A stretch of DNA of 64,000 nucleotides from an uncultured Chloroflexota bacterium. GTDB lineage: Bacteria; Chloroflexota; Limnocylindria; Limnocylindrales; CSP1-4. Positions within the stretch are counted from its first letter, which is position 1. The number at the start of each line of letters is the position of its first letter. The notes beneath the pieces were generated by a model. That model did not search any database. It had not been told where the DNA came from and saw only the letters and a program-made list of their open reading frames with translations. The stretch is taken from contig CAIJPD010000043.1 in the NCBI GenBank assembly GCA_903822495.1, positions 1 through 64,000 on the forward strand, written 5' to 3'. The translations under genes were made by a program, and so were the position numbers. This document shows positions 52,626 to 61,233 of this stretch, piece after piece.

Positions 52626-53273
52626 GTGAACACGCTGCAGATCGCGCTCCTGGCGGCCGCCGCCTACCTGTGTGGGTCCATCCCCATGGGGGTGCTGGTG
52701 GCCAGGCTGACCGGTGGGACGGATCCTCGGACCGTCGGCTCGGGGCGCACGGGCGGCACCAACGCCCTCCGCGCGCTGGGCCGCAAGTGGGCGTTGGTCG
52801 TGGTGACGGGCGACATCCTCAAGGGCACCTTCCCGGTGCTGCTGGCTCGCCTGGCGAGCGGCGGTGACGCCGGCGTCGAGGTGCTGTGCGCCGGGGCGGC
52901 CGTGATCGGATCGTCGAACTCGATCTTCGTGGGCTTCCGCGGCGGACGCGGCGTGGGCGCCGGCGTCGGCACCCTGCTGATCATCCAGCCGCTGGTGATC
53001 CCGCTCGTGGCACCGGTCTTCGTCGGGGTGATCCTGGTGACGCGCTACGTGTCACTTGGGTCCCTGCTGGGCTCGGCGGCGATCCTGCCGGGCATGCTCC
53101 TGGTCTGGGCGGTGGCGCCCGGTGCCGTGCCGACGGCCTACCTCGCGTGGGCCGTGATCGGCCCGGCGCTGGTCTGGCTGGCCCACCGCGACAACGTCCT
53201 CCGCCTGCTCCGCCACGAGGAGCGCAAGTTCGACCTGGGCATGCTGGGCAAGCGCCGGAACGGCGCGGGATAG
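52626..53273 (+). CDS. plsY: Glycerol-3-phosphate acyltransferase PlsY
   Basis: A 215-aa membrane enzyme that transfers acyl groups from acyl-phosphate to glycerol-3-phosphate. About six hydrophobic segments are present. Family motifs are recognisable: the first loop GSGRTGGTNALR (usual form GSGNxGATNxxR, so Asn is Arg here) and the second GFRGGRGVGAGVG (usual GGKGVAT). The GTG at 52626 is preferred because GAAGG lies 5 nt upstream; a GTG two codons earlier and a TTG are alternatives. A -10-like TAGACT occurs at 52570-52575. Divergent from the dehydrogenase genes. Confidence 0.87.
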   Translation: MNTLQIALLAAAAYLCGSIPMGVLVARLTGGTDPRTVGSGRTGGTNALRALGRKWALVVVTGDILKGTFPVLLARLASGGDAGVEVLCAGAAVIGSSNSIFVGFRGGRGVGAGVGTLLIIQPLVIPLVAPVFVGVILVTRYVSLGSLLGSAAILPGMLLVWAVAPGAVPTAYLAWAVIGPALVWLAHRDNVLRLLRHEERKFDLGMLGKRRNGAG

Positions 53274-53374
53274 GGTTCGGCGGGCGCCGCGTGGTGAGTC
53301 CACGCACGGTCACCGCATCCGGGCCGGCGCACCCGCAGGTGACGGCCCACGACGACAGTGGGGACGGCGAGCGC

Positions 53375-54982
53375 ATGAACAACGCGGACCTCATGGTCAA
53401 GATGCTGGCGGAGGCCGGCGTCACACGCGGCTTCGGCATCCCCAGCGGCAACGTGCTGCCGTTCATCGAGGCCATGCGCGCGGGCGGCATCGACTTCGTG
53501 TTGACGGCGCATGAGGGCTCGGCCGCCTTCGCCGCCGATGTGACCGGCCGCATGACGGGTGTCCCGGGGCTGTGCATCGCCACCCTCGGCCCAGGCGCTA
53601 CCAACCTGACCACCGGCGTGGGGAGCGCCTGGCTCGACCGATCGCCGCTCATCGCCATCACCTGCAACGTGCCCACCAGCCAACTCGGGCGGCGAGTGCA
53701 GATGGCGATCGACCACCACGCGCTCTTCGCGCCAATCACCAAGGCGAGCCTCGCCGCCCGCTTCGACAACGTGGCCGAGGTGACGGCGGCGGCAATCCGG
53801 ATCGCGATGACGGAGCCCCGCGGACCGGTGCACATCGACCTTCCGGAAGACGTATCCGTGGCCCCGGCGTCGGATCGCAGCACCCCGACGACCGCCCCGG
53901 CTGCCCCGAGGCTCGCCGACGACGCGGAGATCACGCGCGCCGCCGCGATCATCGCCGGCGCCCGTCGGCCGGTCGCGGTGCTGGGCAACTCGGCCACGCG
54001 GATGGCGCATCCCGAGCGCCTCCGCGCCTTTGTCGAGCAGCATGGCCTGCCCGTCGCTACCACCACCATGGCCAAAGGCCTGATCGACGACGACCACCCC
54101 CTGGCCATCGGCTGCATCGAGCGGGCGCGACGCCAGGAACAGCGGCGGTTCATCCAGCAATGCGACCTGGTCATCGGACTGGGCTACGACACGGTAGAGG
54201 TGGAGTACGAGGCCTGGATCGGCGACCGTCCACTCCTCGCCATCGACATCGAAGCGCCGGACCTCGCGCCATCGGTGACCCTCGCGGGCACCGTGATCGG
54301 CGATCTCGACGACTCCCTGGACCGGCTGAGCCGGCGCCCGGCGCCCGGCAACGACTGGCAGGAGGGGGAAATCGTCCGGCACAAGGCCGCCTTCCAGGCG
54401 GCGCTCCGGCCGGTTGGTCGAGGCCTGACGCCGCACGCGGTGATCGACGCGTGCCGTGCGGCGTTGCCGCGGGGCGGGATCGGGTCGTTCGACGTCGGCG
54501 CCCATACGCACCAGATCGCCAGCCAGTGGGCCGCGCACGAGCCGCGCACCTTCCTGGCCACGAACGGCTGGTCGTCGATGGGCTTCGGGCTGCCCGGGGC
54601 GATCGCCGCGAAGCTGGCGGCACCCGACCGGCCGGTCCTCTGCCTCATCGGCGACGGCTGTTTCCAGATGACCTGCGGCGAGCTTGCCACCGCGCGGCGG
54701 GCCGGCATCACGCTCCCGGTCGTGGTGATCGACGACCGCTGGCTCAGCCTCATCCGCGTCAAGCAGGCGCGCCGCGGGCTCGCGCCGTACGGCTCCTGGC
54801 TGGGCCCGGCAGTGGAGGGCCGGCGCACGCCACCGAGCCACTACTTCGGCGTCCCGGCGGTCGGCGTCCGAACAGCCAGGGGCCTGCGCGATGCCCTGGC
54901 CGCCGCGTTCCTGGCCGACGGCCCGACCGTCATCGAGGCGGCCGTCGACCCTGCTCAGTACATGGACACGGTGTTCGACTGA
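53375..54982 (+). CDS. Thiamin-diphosphate-dependent decarboxylase/synthase (IlvB-like)
   Basis: A 535-aa protein with the three-domain layout of the acetolactate synthase/benzoylformate decarboxylase family. The catalytic Glu is in TAHEGSAAFAADVTGR; GPGATNLTTGVGSAWLDRSPLIAIT is the family N-domain block; the TPP motif is GDGCFQMTCGELATA ending VVIDDRW. There is no ilvN small-subunit gene beside it and the usual acetolactate synthase signatures are incomplete, so the reaction is left open. The ATG at 53375 is the first with the family N-terminus (ADLMVKMLAEAGV); a GTG at 53293 would add 27 residues of low complexity. Confidence 0.85.
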   Translation: MNNADLMVKMLAEAGVTRGFGIPSGNVLPFIEAMRAGGIDFVLTAHEGSAAFAADVTGRMTGVPGLCIATLGPGATNLTTGVGSAWLDRSPLIAITCNVPTSQLGRRVQMAIDHHALFAPITKASLAARFDNVAEVTAAAIRIAMTEPRGPVHIDLPEDVSVAPASDRSTPTTAPAAPRLADDAEITRAAAIIAGARRPVAVLGNSATRMAHPERLRAFVEQHGLPVATTTMAKGLIDDDHPLAIGCIERARRQEQRRFIQQCDLVIGLGYDTVEVEYEAWIGDRPLLAIDIEAPDLAPSVTLAGTVIGDLDDSLDRLSRRPAPGNDWQEGEIVRHKAAFQAALRPVGRGLTPHAVIDACRAALPRGGIGSFDVGAHTHQIASQWAAHEPRTFLATNGWSSMGFGLPGAIAAKLAAPDRPVLCLIGDGCFQMTCGELATARRAGITLPVVVIDDRWLSLIRVKQARRGLAPYGSWLGPAVEGRRTPPSHYFGVPAVGVRTARGLRDALAAAFLADGPTVIEAAVDPAQYMDTVFD

Positions 54983-55100
54983 CGCCCCGCGGTCGGCCGC
55001 GAGACCGCCCGGGAATCGATCGACCCGAGTCGGCTGACGACCCGGGTCGGGGATCTACGCTGGTTCGGCGGGCCCCCGGTGGGCCCGCACCGAGAGGAGA
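54983..55100. other. Short convergent gap with inverted repeat
   Basis: Between the convergent TPP enzyme and zinc-ribbon genes lies a GCGGGCCC/GGGCCCGC hairpin (55068-55088, 8-bp stem, 5-nt loop) without a T tract. It may act as a bidirectional transcript end; the evidence is weak. Confidence 0.35.
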
Positions 55101-55499
55101 TCAGCCGCCGCGCATGCTCCGGAAGCAGTCGCTGCAGTAAACGGGCTTGCCGCTGGTGGGACGGAACGGCACCTGGGCGTCGCGGCCGCAGTTGCTGCAC
55201 GTCGCCGTGAACATCTCGCGGGGGCCGCGATCACGGCTGCCGTAGCCGCCGCCGCTGCTCTCGCCGTAGCCACCGGCGCTGTAGCCGCCGCCCGCACCGT
55301 AGCTGCCGTAGCTGCTACCGCCGCCGCCGCCACCGCCGCCGCCGCCCGTCGCGCCGCGCGAAGCCTTGCGGCTGGCTCGGCAGGTTGGGCAGCGACGCGG
55401 CTCCGTGAAGCCACGCTGCGCGTAGAAATCCTGCTCCGACGCGGTGAACACAAACTGCTGTCCGCAGTCGGCACAGGCCAGGGTCTTGTCGCTGTACAC
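55101..55499 (-). CDS. Double zinc-ribbon protein with Gly/Ser/Tyr linker
   Basis: A 132-aa protein with two predicted zinc sites. The N-terminal domain has CADCGQQFVFT and RRCPTCRASRK (four cysteines), the C-terminal domain has CSNCGRD and VYCSDCFRS. They are joined by about 45 residues of almost pure Gly/Ser/Tyr, including ten consecutive Gly. This architecture is the widespread CxxCx(n)CxxC zinc-ribbon family of unknown function, probably nucleic-acid associated. The start is GTG at 55499 with GAGGAG 12 nt upstream. A promoter at 55616-55644 implies a ~110-nt untranslated leader. Confidence 0.85.
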   Translation of the reverse strand: MYSDKTLACADCGQQFVFTASEQDFYAQRGFTEPRRCPTCRASRKASRGATGGGGGGGGGGSSYGSYGAGGGYSAGGYGESSGGGYGSRDRGPREMFTATCSNCGRDAQVPFRPTSGKPVYCSDCFRSMRGG

Positions 55500-55615
55500 G
55501 GTACGAAAAAACTCCTCTCGGCAACCACGCGAGTCCCCGTGTTTCTCGCGTCAGCCGTGAGAGGAGTCGGAGTCGACGTGAAGCCTGATCTGAAGCCTCG
55601 GGAACGCTTCCCTAG

Positions 55616-55644
55616 GCGTTACGAGGCGGGAGTCTACGCGGCAA
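55616..55644 (-). promoter_or_regulatory. Promoter of the zinc-ribbon gene
   Basis: On the minus strand TTGCCG (55639-55644), a 17-bp spacer and TAACGC (55616-55621). Transcription would start near 55609, giving a leader of about 110 nt. Confidence 0.45.
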
Positions 55645-55656
55645 TTTCAGAATTGC
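55641..55656. promoter_or_regulatory. Inverted repeat overlapping the -35 element
   Basis: GCAATT-TCAG-AATTGC is a perfect 6-bp inverted repeat with a 4-nt spacer that overlaps the -35 of the zinc-ribbon gene promoter. It is AT-rich in an otherwise GC-rich genome, so it is a candidate operator. Confidence 0.4.
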
Positions 55657-55761
55657 ATAGCCCCATTCGCCGAGATTCTCGAACGATTTCGGGGCCAGGA
55701 TTCCGCCGATCCGATCACGTTGTCGGTGAAATCCCGCGCACGCGACCGGATGGGCCGAGGG

Positions 55762-56022
55762 TCACCCCTCCGGGGGCCGGCGGCCGGCGATCCGCCACAG
55801 GATCCAGGCGGTCACGATCAGCAGCAGGATGATCGCGAGGGGCGTGTGGAAGACCACGCGCTGCACGTCGTCGGGGAGCGCGCTGGTCGCCATGGCGGCC
55901 CCCAGGACGGCCACGACCACCAGGGCCGCGATGACCAGGACCTCGCGCAGCGCCCGGCGCCATGGGACCAGCGGGGCGAGGTCGTCGGCCGGCTCATGCG
56001 TCGGTCCGTCGACCGCCGTCAT
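55762..56022 (-). CDS. Small two-helix membrane protein (86 aa)
   Basis: Unrecognised. Two hydrophobic helices (VLVIAALVVVAVLGAAMA and LAIILLLIVTAWILW) are separated by a short polar loop, with a charged cytoplasmic-type C-terminus RRPPEG. Its start overlaps the nnrE stop by 4 bp, so it is translated in the same operon. No function can be given. Confidence 0.65.
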   Translation of the reverse strand: MTAVDGPTHEPADDLAPLVPWRRALREVLVIAALVVVAVLGAAMATSALPDDVQRVVFHTPLAIILLLIVTAWILWRIAGRRPPEG

Positions 56023-56882
56023 GCCCGATCGGCCTCCGGCGGGATCCCGATCGGCGCGACCAGCACCTTGCCCGCCAGCCGACCGCCAATCCGCGTCAGC
56101 AGCCCGCTCTTGGGGCGATGGAACGTGACGGTGAGGTCCGCCTGGACGACCGGGTCGGACGGCTCACCGGAGGTCAGATCGACAGCCGTGGGCGTGTCCA
56201 CGGCGACCACCGGCACCCCGTCGGCGCGGGCGCGCAAGACGATCTCGACCGCCCCGCGGATGGGGTCGCGGAGGGAACCGCGAGTCCCGGTGCCGAGCAG
56301 GGCATCGACCACGACCGCGGCCTTCTCGATCCCCTGGGCGATGATCGACAGGTCGCGCGCGTTGGACGCATGCATCCTGGTCACGTGCTCGTGGCCGTCG
56401 AGCCGGTCCCAGTTCCGGGCAGATTCCGTGGTGCGCGGGCGCGCCTCGCTGGCGACGAAGACGACGATGACGCGGGCGCCCTGCCCGGCGAGGTAGCGCG
56501 CGGCGACGAAGCCATCGCCCCCGTTGTTGCCGGGGCCGCACAGGATGAGGATGGGGCCACTCCCCCACCGGCCCAGGTCGACGGCGAGCGAACGGACGGC
56601 CGCGGCGACCGCGGTCCCGGCGTGCTCCATGAGCCGTTGGGCAGGGACCCCGAAGGCCTGCGCGCGACGGTCGGCGCCGGCCATGGCCTCGGCCGAGATC
56701 GGGGTGCGCGCCTCTGCCCCGGACCAGCGGCGACGAAGCCCGCGCAGGTCGAGCGTGAAGATCACTGGGTCGTCTGCCGGGAGCGGGCCGTCGGGGGCGA
56801 CAACCTGCGGGGCGGGCGACGGCGGTTGGGGTTCCATGGGAGCGCAAGGGTAGCCGAGGCGAGCACGGCCCGTGGCGACCAC
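56019..56882 (-). CDS. nnrE: NAD(P)H-hydrate epimerase (YjeF N-terminal domain)
   Basis: 287 aa. The epimerase repairs the R form of damaged NAD(P)H hydrates. Seen: LMEHAGTAVAAAV, the substrate-loop ILCGPGNNGGDGFVAARYLA, VVDALLGTGTRG and VAVDTPTAVDLTSGE, typical of the stand-alone YjeF_N domain; the ADP-dependent dehydratase half found fused in many bacteria is absent. The first ~50 residues are poorly conserved, so the true start may be the ATG at 56837 rather than the GTG at 56882, which lies only 12 nt after mutY. Neither has a clear ribosome binding site, consistent with coupling to mutY. Confidence 0.88.
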   Translation of the reverse strand: MVATGRARLGYPCAPMEPQPPSPAPQVVAPDGPLPADDPVIFTLDLRGLRRRWSGAEARTPISAEAMAGADRRAQAFGVPAQRLMEHAGTAVAAAVRSLAVDLGRWGSGPILILCGPGNNGGDGFVAARYLAGQGARVIVVFVASEARPRTTESARNWDRLDGHEHVTRMHASNARDLSIIAQGIEKAAVVVDALLGTGTRGSLRDPIRGAVEIVLRARADGVPVVAVDTPTAVDLTSGEPSDPVVQADLTVTFHRPKSGLLTRIGGRLAGKVLVAPIGIPPEADRA

Positions 56883-56893
56883 CCCTGCGCGAC

Positions 56894-57949
56894 TCAGGCG
56901 AGCGGGAGCCGTCCTCGCCCGGGGTCGGCCGGGTCACGCTGGGCCAGTCCCTCGCGCTCCAGGGCCGCCAATGCGCCGGCCACCGCCACGGCGGGATGCC
57001 CGCCGATGGCCTCCCGCAGGTCCACCCAGTCGCCATCCGCGGCGTCGCGCAGGCGATCGAGGATCCGGCCGCGCAGCCAGCGGGCGGTGGTTTCGAAGGG
57101 GGCGGCCGCCTCGCGCGTCCGGGCGGGCCGCGGCGTCTTGGGCATCGCCGCACCCGTCTCGCCGCGCCCACCTGCCGCCCGAGCCACTCCGGTGCGGCAC
57201 CATGGGAGGGCCGGGCAGGCGGCGCAGCGTGGGTTGCGCGGCTTGCAGAAGACCGCCCCAATATCCATCAGCGCGTGCGTCCAGTGACCGGGCCGGCTCA
57301 GCGGCACCGATGCGTCGGCCATCGCCTGGATCTCGCGGGGCGAGGTCGCCCTGGTGGCCGTGGCCCCGGCGCCAGGGGCGTCTGCCGCATCCACCGCCGC
57401 GTCTGCTGCCCCCTCCCCTGCCAGGGACCGCAGCAGGACCCTTCGAACATTGGTGTCCACCGCGCCCACTGGCTGCCCAAAGGCCAGCGCGGCCACCGCC
57501 CGGGCGGTGTACGGCCCGATCCCCGGCAGGCGTTCCAGCTCCGCGACGTCCCGCGGGAGGTCGCCGCCGTGGGCCTCCGTGACCACGGTCGCGGTGGCCC
57601 GGAGCGCGAGGGCGCGGCGGTTGTAGCCCAGCCCGCGCCACGCCCGCAGGACGTCGGCCGGGGAGGCGGCCGCGAGCGCCGCGAACGTCGGAAAGGCGAT
57701 AAGGAACCGGCCCCACGCGTCGGCCGCCCGGGCGGCCTGAGTCTGCTGCGCCATCGCCTCCGAGACCAGAATCGCGTAGGGATCCGTGGTGCCGCGAAAC
57801 GCCAGGTATCGGCCCTGGGCGTCGTACCAGGTCAGGATGGCGTCGCGCATGGCGTCGGGCACACGCCGGATCGCGGGCCCATCGGGCGCGCTCGCCTCGG
57901 CGGACCCTGCGGCCGGCCCCGCCGTGGCGGATCGCGTGCCGGTCCCCAC
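56894..57949 (-). CDS. mutY: Adenine DNA glycosylase MutY
   Basis: 351 aa as drawn. Removes adenine mispaired with 8-oxoguanine. Catalytic Glu region SEAMAQQTQ, helix-hairpin-helix ELERLPGIGPYTARAVAALAFG, catalytic Asp in AVDTNVRR, and the iron-sulfur cluster CKPRNPRCAACPALPWC (C-x6-C-x2-C-x5-C). The Nudix-like C-terminal domain of long MutY proteins is missing and replaced by a short winged-helix-like end. The GTG at 57949 immediately follows the EcfT stop; GTG at 57862 and ATG at 57850 are alternatives closer to the family N-terminus (ILTWYDAQGR). An Ala/Asp-rich insertion sits between the HhH and cluster regions. Confidence 0.92.
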   Translation of the reverse strand: MGTGTRSATAGPAAGSAEASAPDGPAIRRVPDAMRDAILTWYDAQGRYLAFRGTTDPYAILVSEAMAQQTQAARAADAWGRFLIAFPTFAALAAASPADVLRAWRGLGYNRRALALRATATVVTEAHGGDLPRDVAELERLPGIGPYTARAVAALAFGQPVGAVDTNVRRVLLRSLAGEGAADAAVDAADAPGAGATATRATSPREIQAMADASVPLSRPGHWTHALMDIGAVFCKPRNPRCAACPALPWCRTGVARAAGGRGETGAAMPKTPRPARTREAAAPFETTARWLRGRILDRLRDAADGDWVDLREAIGGHPAVAVAGALAALEREGLAQRDPADPGRGRLPLA

Positions 57950-57950
57950 C

Positions 57951-58712
57951 TCAGCGAGCGAGCATGAGCGCGACGACGAGGAGCACCAGCCCGGCGATCG
58001 CGGCCACCAGGTCCCGTGGCTGCCAGCGGAGGTCGCGGTACCAGGTCCGCTCCCCCAGCCCGAACGCGCGGGCATCCATCGCCAGCGCCAGCGCGTCCCC
58101 CTGCCGGATGGCCCGGACCAGCAGCCCCAGGAGCAGCCGCGGATGCCACGTCCAGCGCATGCCGCGGATCCGCCGCGAGGCGCGGAGCGCGCCCAGGTCG
58201 TCGGCCAGCCGCGGGATGGACTGGTAGGCGGCCAGCGCGCCATACCCGAACCGGGGGGAGACGCCGGCCTGCCGGACGAGCGAATCGACCAGCCGCGTGG
58301 AATCGGTGGTCTGGCTGAAGGTCACCGCCGTCGTCCCGATCGCCACGATCCGGGCGAACAGCCCTACGGCCGTGAGCAGGGCGGGGGTCGTGATCCGGAG
58401 GGGACCCAGGGCGACCGCGACGACGGCCGCGGGGTCGGCGTTGTGGGTCGAGAAGACCGCGCTGAACACGGCGATCCCGCCGGCGGCGATGGCGAGGGGC
58501 GCGGCGCCGCGGGCGAACCTCGAGACCGGCACGGCGCCCAGGGTCACAGCAGCCACGACGCCGACCAGGGCGAGGACCATGGGCGGCCGAGCGTCGGTGG
58601 TGAGGGCCAGGCCGGCCAGCCAGGCGAAGGCAATGCCCAGCTTGATGACGGGGCTCACGCGGCCCAGCCGGCTGTCGAGCTGCGAGTCCGGGACCACGAG
58701 CTGGACGATCAC
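57951..58712 (-). CDS. ECF transporter transmembrane component (EcfT/YkoC-like)
   Basis: A 253-aa membrane protein with several hydrophobic helices, ending in a stretch with the coupling-helix sequences typical of EcfT (ASRRIRG and ALAMDARAFG, the two Ala-Arg motifs that contact the ATPases). It overlaps the ATPase gene by 4 bp. Together with the S component and ATPase downstream of the TPP riboswitch it forms a YkoEDC-type importer for a thiamin precursor, probably hydroxymethylpyrimidine. Confidence 0.9.
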   Translation of the reverse strand: MIVQLVVPDSQLDSRLGRVSPVIKLGIAFAWLAGLALTTDARPPMVLALVGVVAAVTLGAVPVSRFARGAAPLAIAAGGIAVFSAVFSTHNADPAAVVAVALGPLRITTPALLTAVGLFARIVAIGTTAVTFSQTTDSTRLVDSLVRQAGVSPRFGYGALAAYQSIPRLADDLGALRASRRIRGMRWTWHPRLLLGLLVRAIRQGDALALAMDARAFGLGERTWYRDLRWQPRDLVAAIAGLVLLVVALMLAR

Positions 58713-60376
58713 GAGCCGTCCCGTCCGCCGGCGCGAGCGCCGGCCACGGCCGGGCCTTCGATCGCTGCCTGGCGTTGGTGCGCCGTGGCGTCACGCCCCG
58801 ACGCGACGGCGACGGGCTCATCGGCAACGATCCAGCCCTCGGCCATCTCGATCCGACGGTCCGCGAAGTCGGCGACCAGCCGCTCGTCGTGCGTGACCGC
58901 GATCACCGCCGCCCCATCGTCGATCCGCTCGCGCAGGATCTGCAGCAGCGCCTCGTAGCCGCGTCGATCCTGCCCGTACGTGGGCTCATCCAGGACCAGC
59001 AGGGATGGCCGTCGGACGAGGGTGGCGGCCAGGGAGAGCCGGCGCGCCTCTCCGCCGGAGAGGCGGTAGGGGCTGCGTTGCCCAAACGCCGCCGGTGGCA
59101 GCCCCAGTCGCTCCAGCATCGTCTCCGCGTCGCCGACTCGCGCCGCAGGCAGCCCCGCGCGAACCTCGTCGATCACGCGTTCGGCGATGAAGCCAAGGTC
59201 GGGGTCCTGGAAGATGTAGCCGGCGTCGCGCGCGAGCGCTCGCGCCGGCAGGCGGGCCGGATCCTGTCCCGCGAGGCGGACCCGGCCGTACCACGGCCGG
59301 AGCAGGCCCACCAGGAGCCGTCCCAGCGTGGACTTGCCGCTCCCGTTCGGGCCCACCAGCACCACCCGCTCGCCCGCGCGAACCGCGAGGGTCGCCTCCC
59401 GCACGATGGGCTCGTGCGGGGCGTAGCCGAAGATGACCTGGTCAGCGAGGACGAGTGGGACGCCCGAACCGGAAGCGATGGCCGCGCTGCCGACGCCAGC
59501 GGGCCAGCCACGCCCCCCGGCGGTGGGCGCTGCCGGCACCCGCGACAGGGCCGTCTCGACCGATCGCGGCAGCCAGATTCCCTCGGCGCGCAGCCGCTCG
59601 CCCGAACGGGCGACCACGTCGTCCGGCGTCCCGTAGTCGATCGGCGACCCGTCCCGTCCCAGCGCCAGCACGCGGTCCGCCAGCGGCCAGGCCGCCTCCA
59701 CGCGGTGCTCGATGAGGACGATCGTCGCCAACCGGCGCTCCCGGATCTCGTGGAGCAGCCCGAACACGGCCTGCGTCCCGGCCGGGTCCAGGTTGGCGGT
59801 GGGCTCGTCCAGCACCAGCACACCGGGTCGTGCGGCCAGGACCCCCGCCAGCGCGAGGCGCTGCTGCTGCCCGCCGGAGAGCATGTTGGGCCGACGACGC
59901 CCCAGGCCCGCCAGGCCGACCTGGGCCAGGACATCGGGGACGCGCGCCCGCATCGCCTCGACCGGCCAGGCGCGGTTCTCCAGGCCGAAGGCCACGTCGT
60001 CCTCGACACGGTCCATGATCAGCTGGCTGCCGGGGTCCTGGAAGACGATGCCCACCACCCCGGCCAGGGCGGCGCGCTCGGTCGTCGGCAGGTCCAGGTC
60101 GCCGACCCGGAGCGTGCCGGACCACTCCCCCGGGAAGTCGCCCGGCACCAGTCCCGCGATGGCGCGGCCGAGCGTGCTCTTGCCGGACCCGGATGCACCG
60201 ACGATCAGCAGGGCCTCGCCCGGGCCCACCTCAAACGAGACGTCGCGGAGCGTGGGTCGCGATGCCCCGCCGTACGTGAACGCGAGGTCGCGCGCCCGGA
60301 TCGCCGCGGGCGCGCCTTCGACCGCCAGGTCAGCCCGCCCTGGCGCCCCGCGGGACGGGCCCGCCGGGGAAGCCAT
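58709..60376 (-). CDS. ECF transporter ATPase with two ABC domains (YkoD-like)
   Basis: A 555-aa fusion of two nucleotide-binding domains. Domain 1: Walker [10 protein letters not shown] (60-68), signature [14 protein letters not shown], Walker [14 protein letters not shown]. Domain 2 (~310-535): Walker [10 protein letters not shown], signature [14 protein letters not shown], Walker [13 protein letters not shown] and a [10 protein letters not shown] switch. YkoD-type ATPases of thiamin-precursor ECF systems are fused in this way. The start drawn overlaps the S-component gene by 47 bp; no better start codon with a ribosome binding site was seen. Confidence 0.92.
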   Translation of the reverse strand: MASPAGPSRGAPGRADLAVEGAPAAIRARDLAFTYGGASRPTLRDVSFEVGPGEALLIVGASGSGKSTLGRAIAGLVPGDFPGEWSGTLRVGDLDLPTTERAALAGVVGIVFQDPGSQLIMDRVEDDVAFGLENRAWPVEAMRARVPDVLAQVGLAGLGRRRPNMLSGGQQQRLALAGVLAARPGVLVLDEPTANLDPAGTQAVFGLLHEIRERRLATIVLIEHRVEAAWPLADRVLALGRDGSPIDYGTPDDVVARSGERLRAEGIWLPRSVETALSRVPAAPTAGGRGWPAGVGSAAIASGSGVPLVLADQVIFGYAPHEPIVREATLAVRAGERVVLVGPNGSGKSTLGRLLVGLLRPWYGRVRLAGQDPARLPARALARDAGYIFQDPDLGFIAERVIDEVRAGLPAARVGDAETMLERLGLPPAAFGQRSPYRLSGGEARRLSLAATLVRRPSLLVLDEPTYGQDRRGYEALLQILRERIDDGAAVIAVTHDERLVADFADRRIEMAEGWIVADEPVAVASGRDATAHQRQAAIEGPAVAGARAGGRDGS

Positions 60377-60956
60377 CGAGGACGCCCGCCTGGCCCAGGG
60401 AGCGGGCGAGGAGCATGGAGCCGCCGGCCACGAAGATCACCGCCGAGACGGCCATGGCGATGCCGCGCAGGACCTGGATATCGGTCGAGACGTCGGAGTA
60501 GTACAGGAGCCAGTCATGGCCCCAGGCCGCGACGGCGCTCAGCACGGCCGCGCCGGCGATGGTCGGGAAGGACCAGTTGCGGTAGCGGGTCGCCTCAAAG
60601 ACCACCTCGGCGCCAAGGCCCTGGAGCGCGCCGGACAGGAGGGCATCGACACCCCACTGGCTGCCGAGGTAGGCCGAGACGCCGGCAGCAACCAGCTCGG
60701 CGAAGAGCGCCGCACCGGGCTTGCGCACGATGACGGGGGCGAGGACCGCCGGGATGAGCCAGACGCCATACAGGACGTCCCTGGCCCAGGGGGCGGCGGC
60801 GAAGATGGGCTCGGCCGCGCCGTAGACCACGCTCCAGGCCCAGAACACGACACCGAAGGCGACGCCGATGATCGCGGTGATCACGATGTCGCGGGTCCGC
60901 CAGCCCGGGGACGCACCGCCGGCCGATGGGCCGGACGCAAAGCTGGATCCACTCAT
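60330..60956 (-). CDS. ECF transporter substrate-binding component (YkoE-like)
   Basis: A 208-aa membrane protein with five to six helices ([23 protein letters not shown] at the start) and the YkoE-family block [34 protein letters not shown]. YkoE proteins are S components associated with thiamin or its pyrimidine precursor. The ATG at 60956 is preferred over that at 60977 because GGAGG lies 10 nt upstream. First gene after the TPP riboswitch, which strongly supports the thiamin-related role. Confidence 0.9.
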   Translation of the reverse strand: MSGSSFASGPSAGGASPGWRTRDIVITAIIGVAFGVVFWAWSVVYGAAEPIFAAAPWARDVLYGVWLIPAVLAPVIVRKPGAALFAELVAAGVSAYLGSQWGVDALLSGALQGLGAEVVFEATRYRNWSFPTIAGAAVLSAVAAWGHDWLLYYSDVSTDIQVLRGIAMAVSAVIFVAGGSMLLARSLGQAGVLDGFPGGPVPRGARAG

Positions 60957-61029
60957 CCCAGGAAATCCTCCGAACATCCCGACCGCTGCGCCTCCATGAC
61001 AACGGGGACGACCAAGTCGACTGGCCTGC

Positions 61030-61112
61030 TTCCTACGCCGGTGTTAGCCGGATCAGGTTCCGCGGGTCTGTGGGACGGTTCCACACTCTCAGCGCACGAG
61101 CGCTCCCCGGAG
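61030..61112 (-). promoter_or_regulatory. TPP riboswitch (THI element)
   Basis: On the minus strand the conserved elements occur in order: GGGGAGC (61108-61102), CTGAGAG (61092-61086), GAACCTGATC (61060-61051) and the 3' segment TAACACCGGCGTAGGAA (61046-61030). These are the thiamin-pyrophosphate-binding core. It precedes the ykoE-like gene by about 75 nt, so excess TPP should shut off the transporter. A TAAGAT at 61133-61138 could be the -10. Confidence 0.93.
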
Positions 61113-61221
61113 GCGATATTCGGTTGTCGCGGGATCTTAGCACCGGCCGCCGGCGGCCCGAGGGCGGTTGGGCGACTCGTGCCTGCCCCGGGCTGGTGGC
61201 GTGCGATTCCGATTGCGCCAG

Positions 61222-61227
61222 TACCAT
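61222..61227 (+). promoter_or_regulatory. Leaderless -10 element TACCAT
   Basis: TACCAT ends 6 nt before the ATG at 61234; no Shine-Dalgarno sequence is present. Confidence 0.45.
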
Positions 61228-61233
61228 CGGAGC

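Noticed and set aside
53375..54982. Naming the TPP enzyme acetolactate synthase (ilvB)
   Set aside because: There is no adjacent small subunit and the family contains many decarboxylases and synthases with the same domain order; only the family level is supported.
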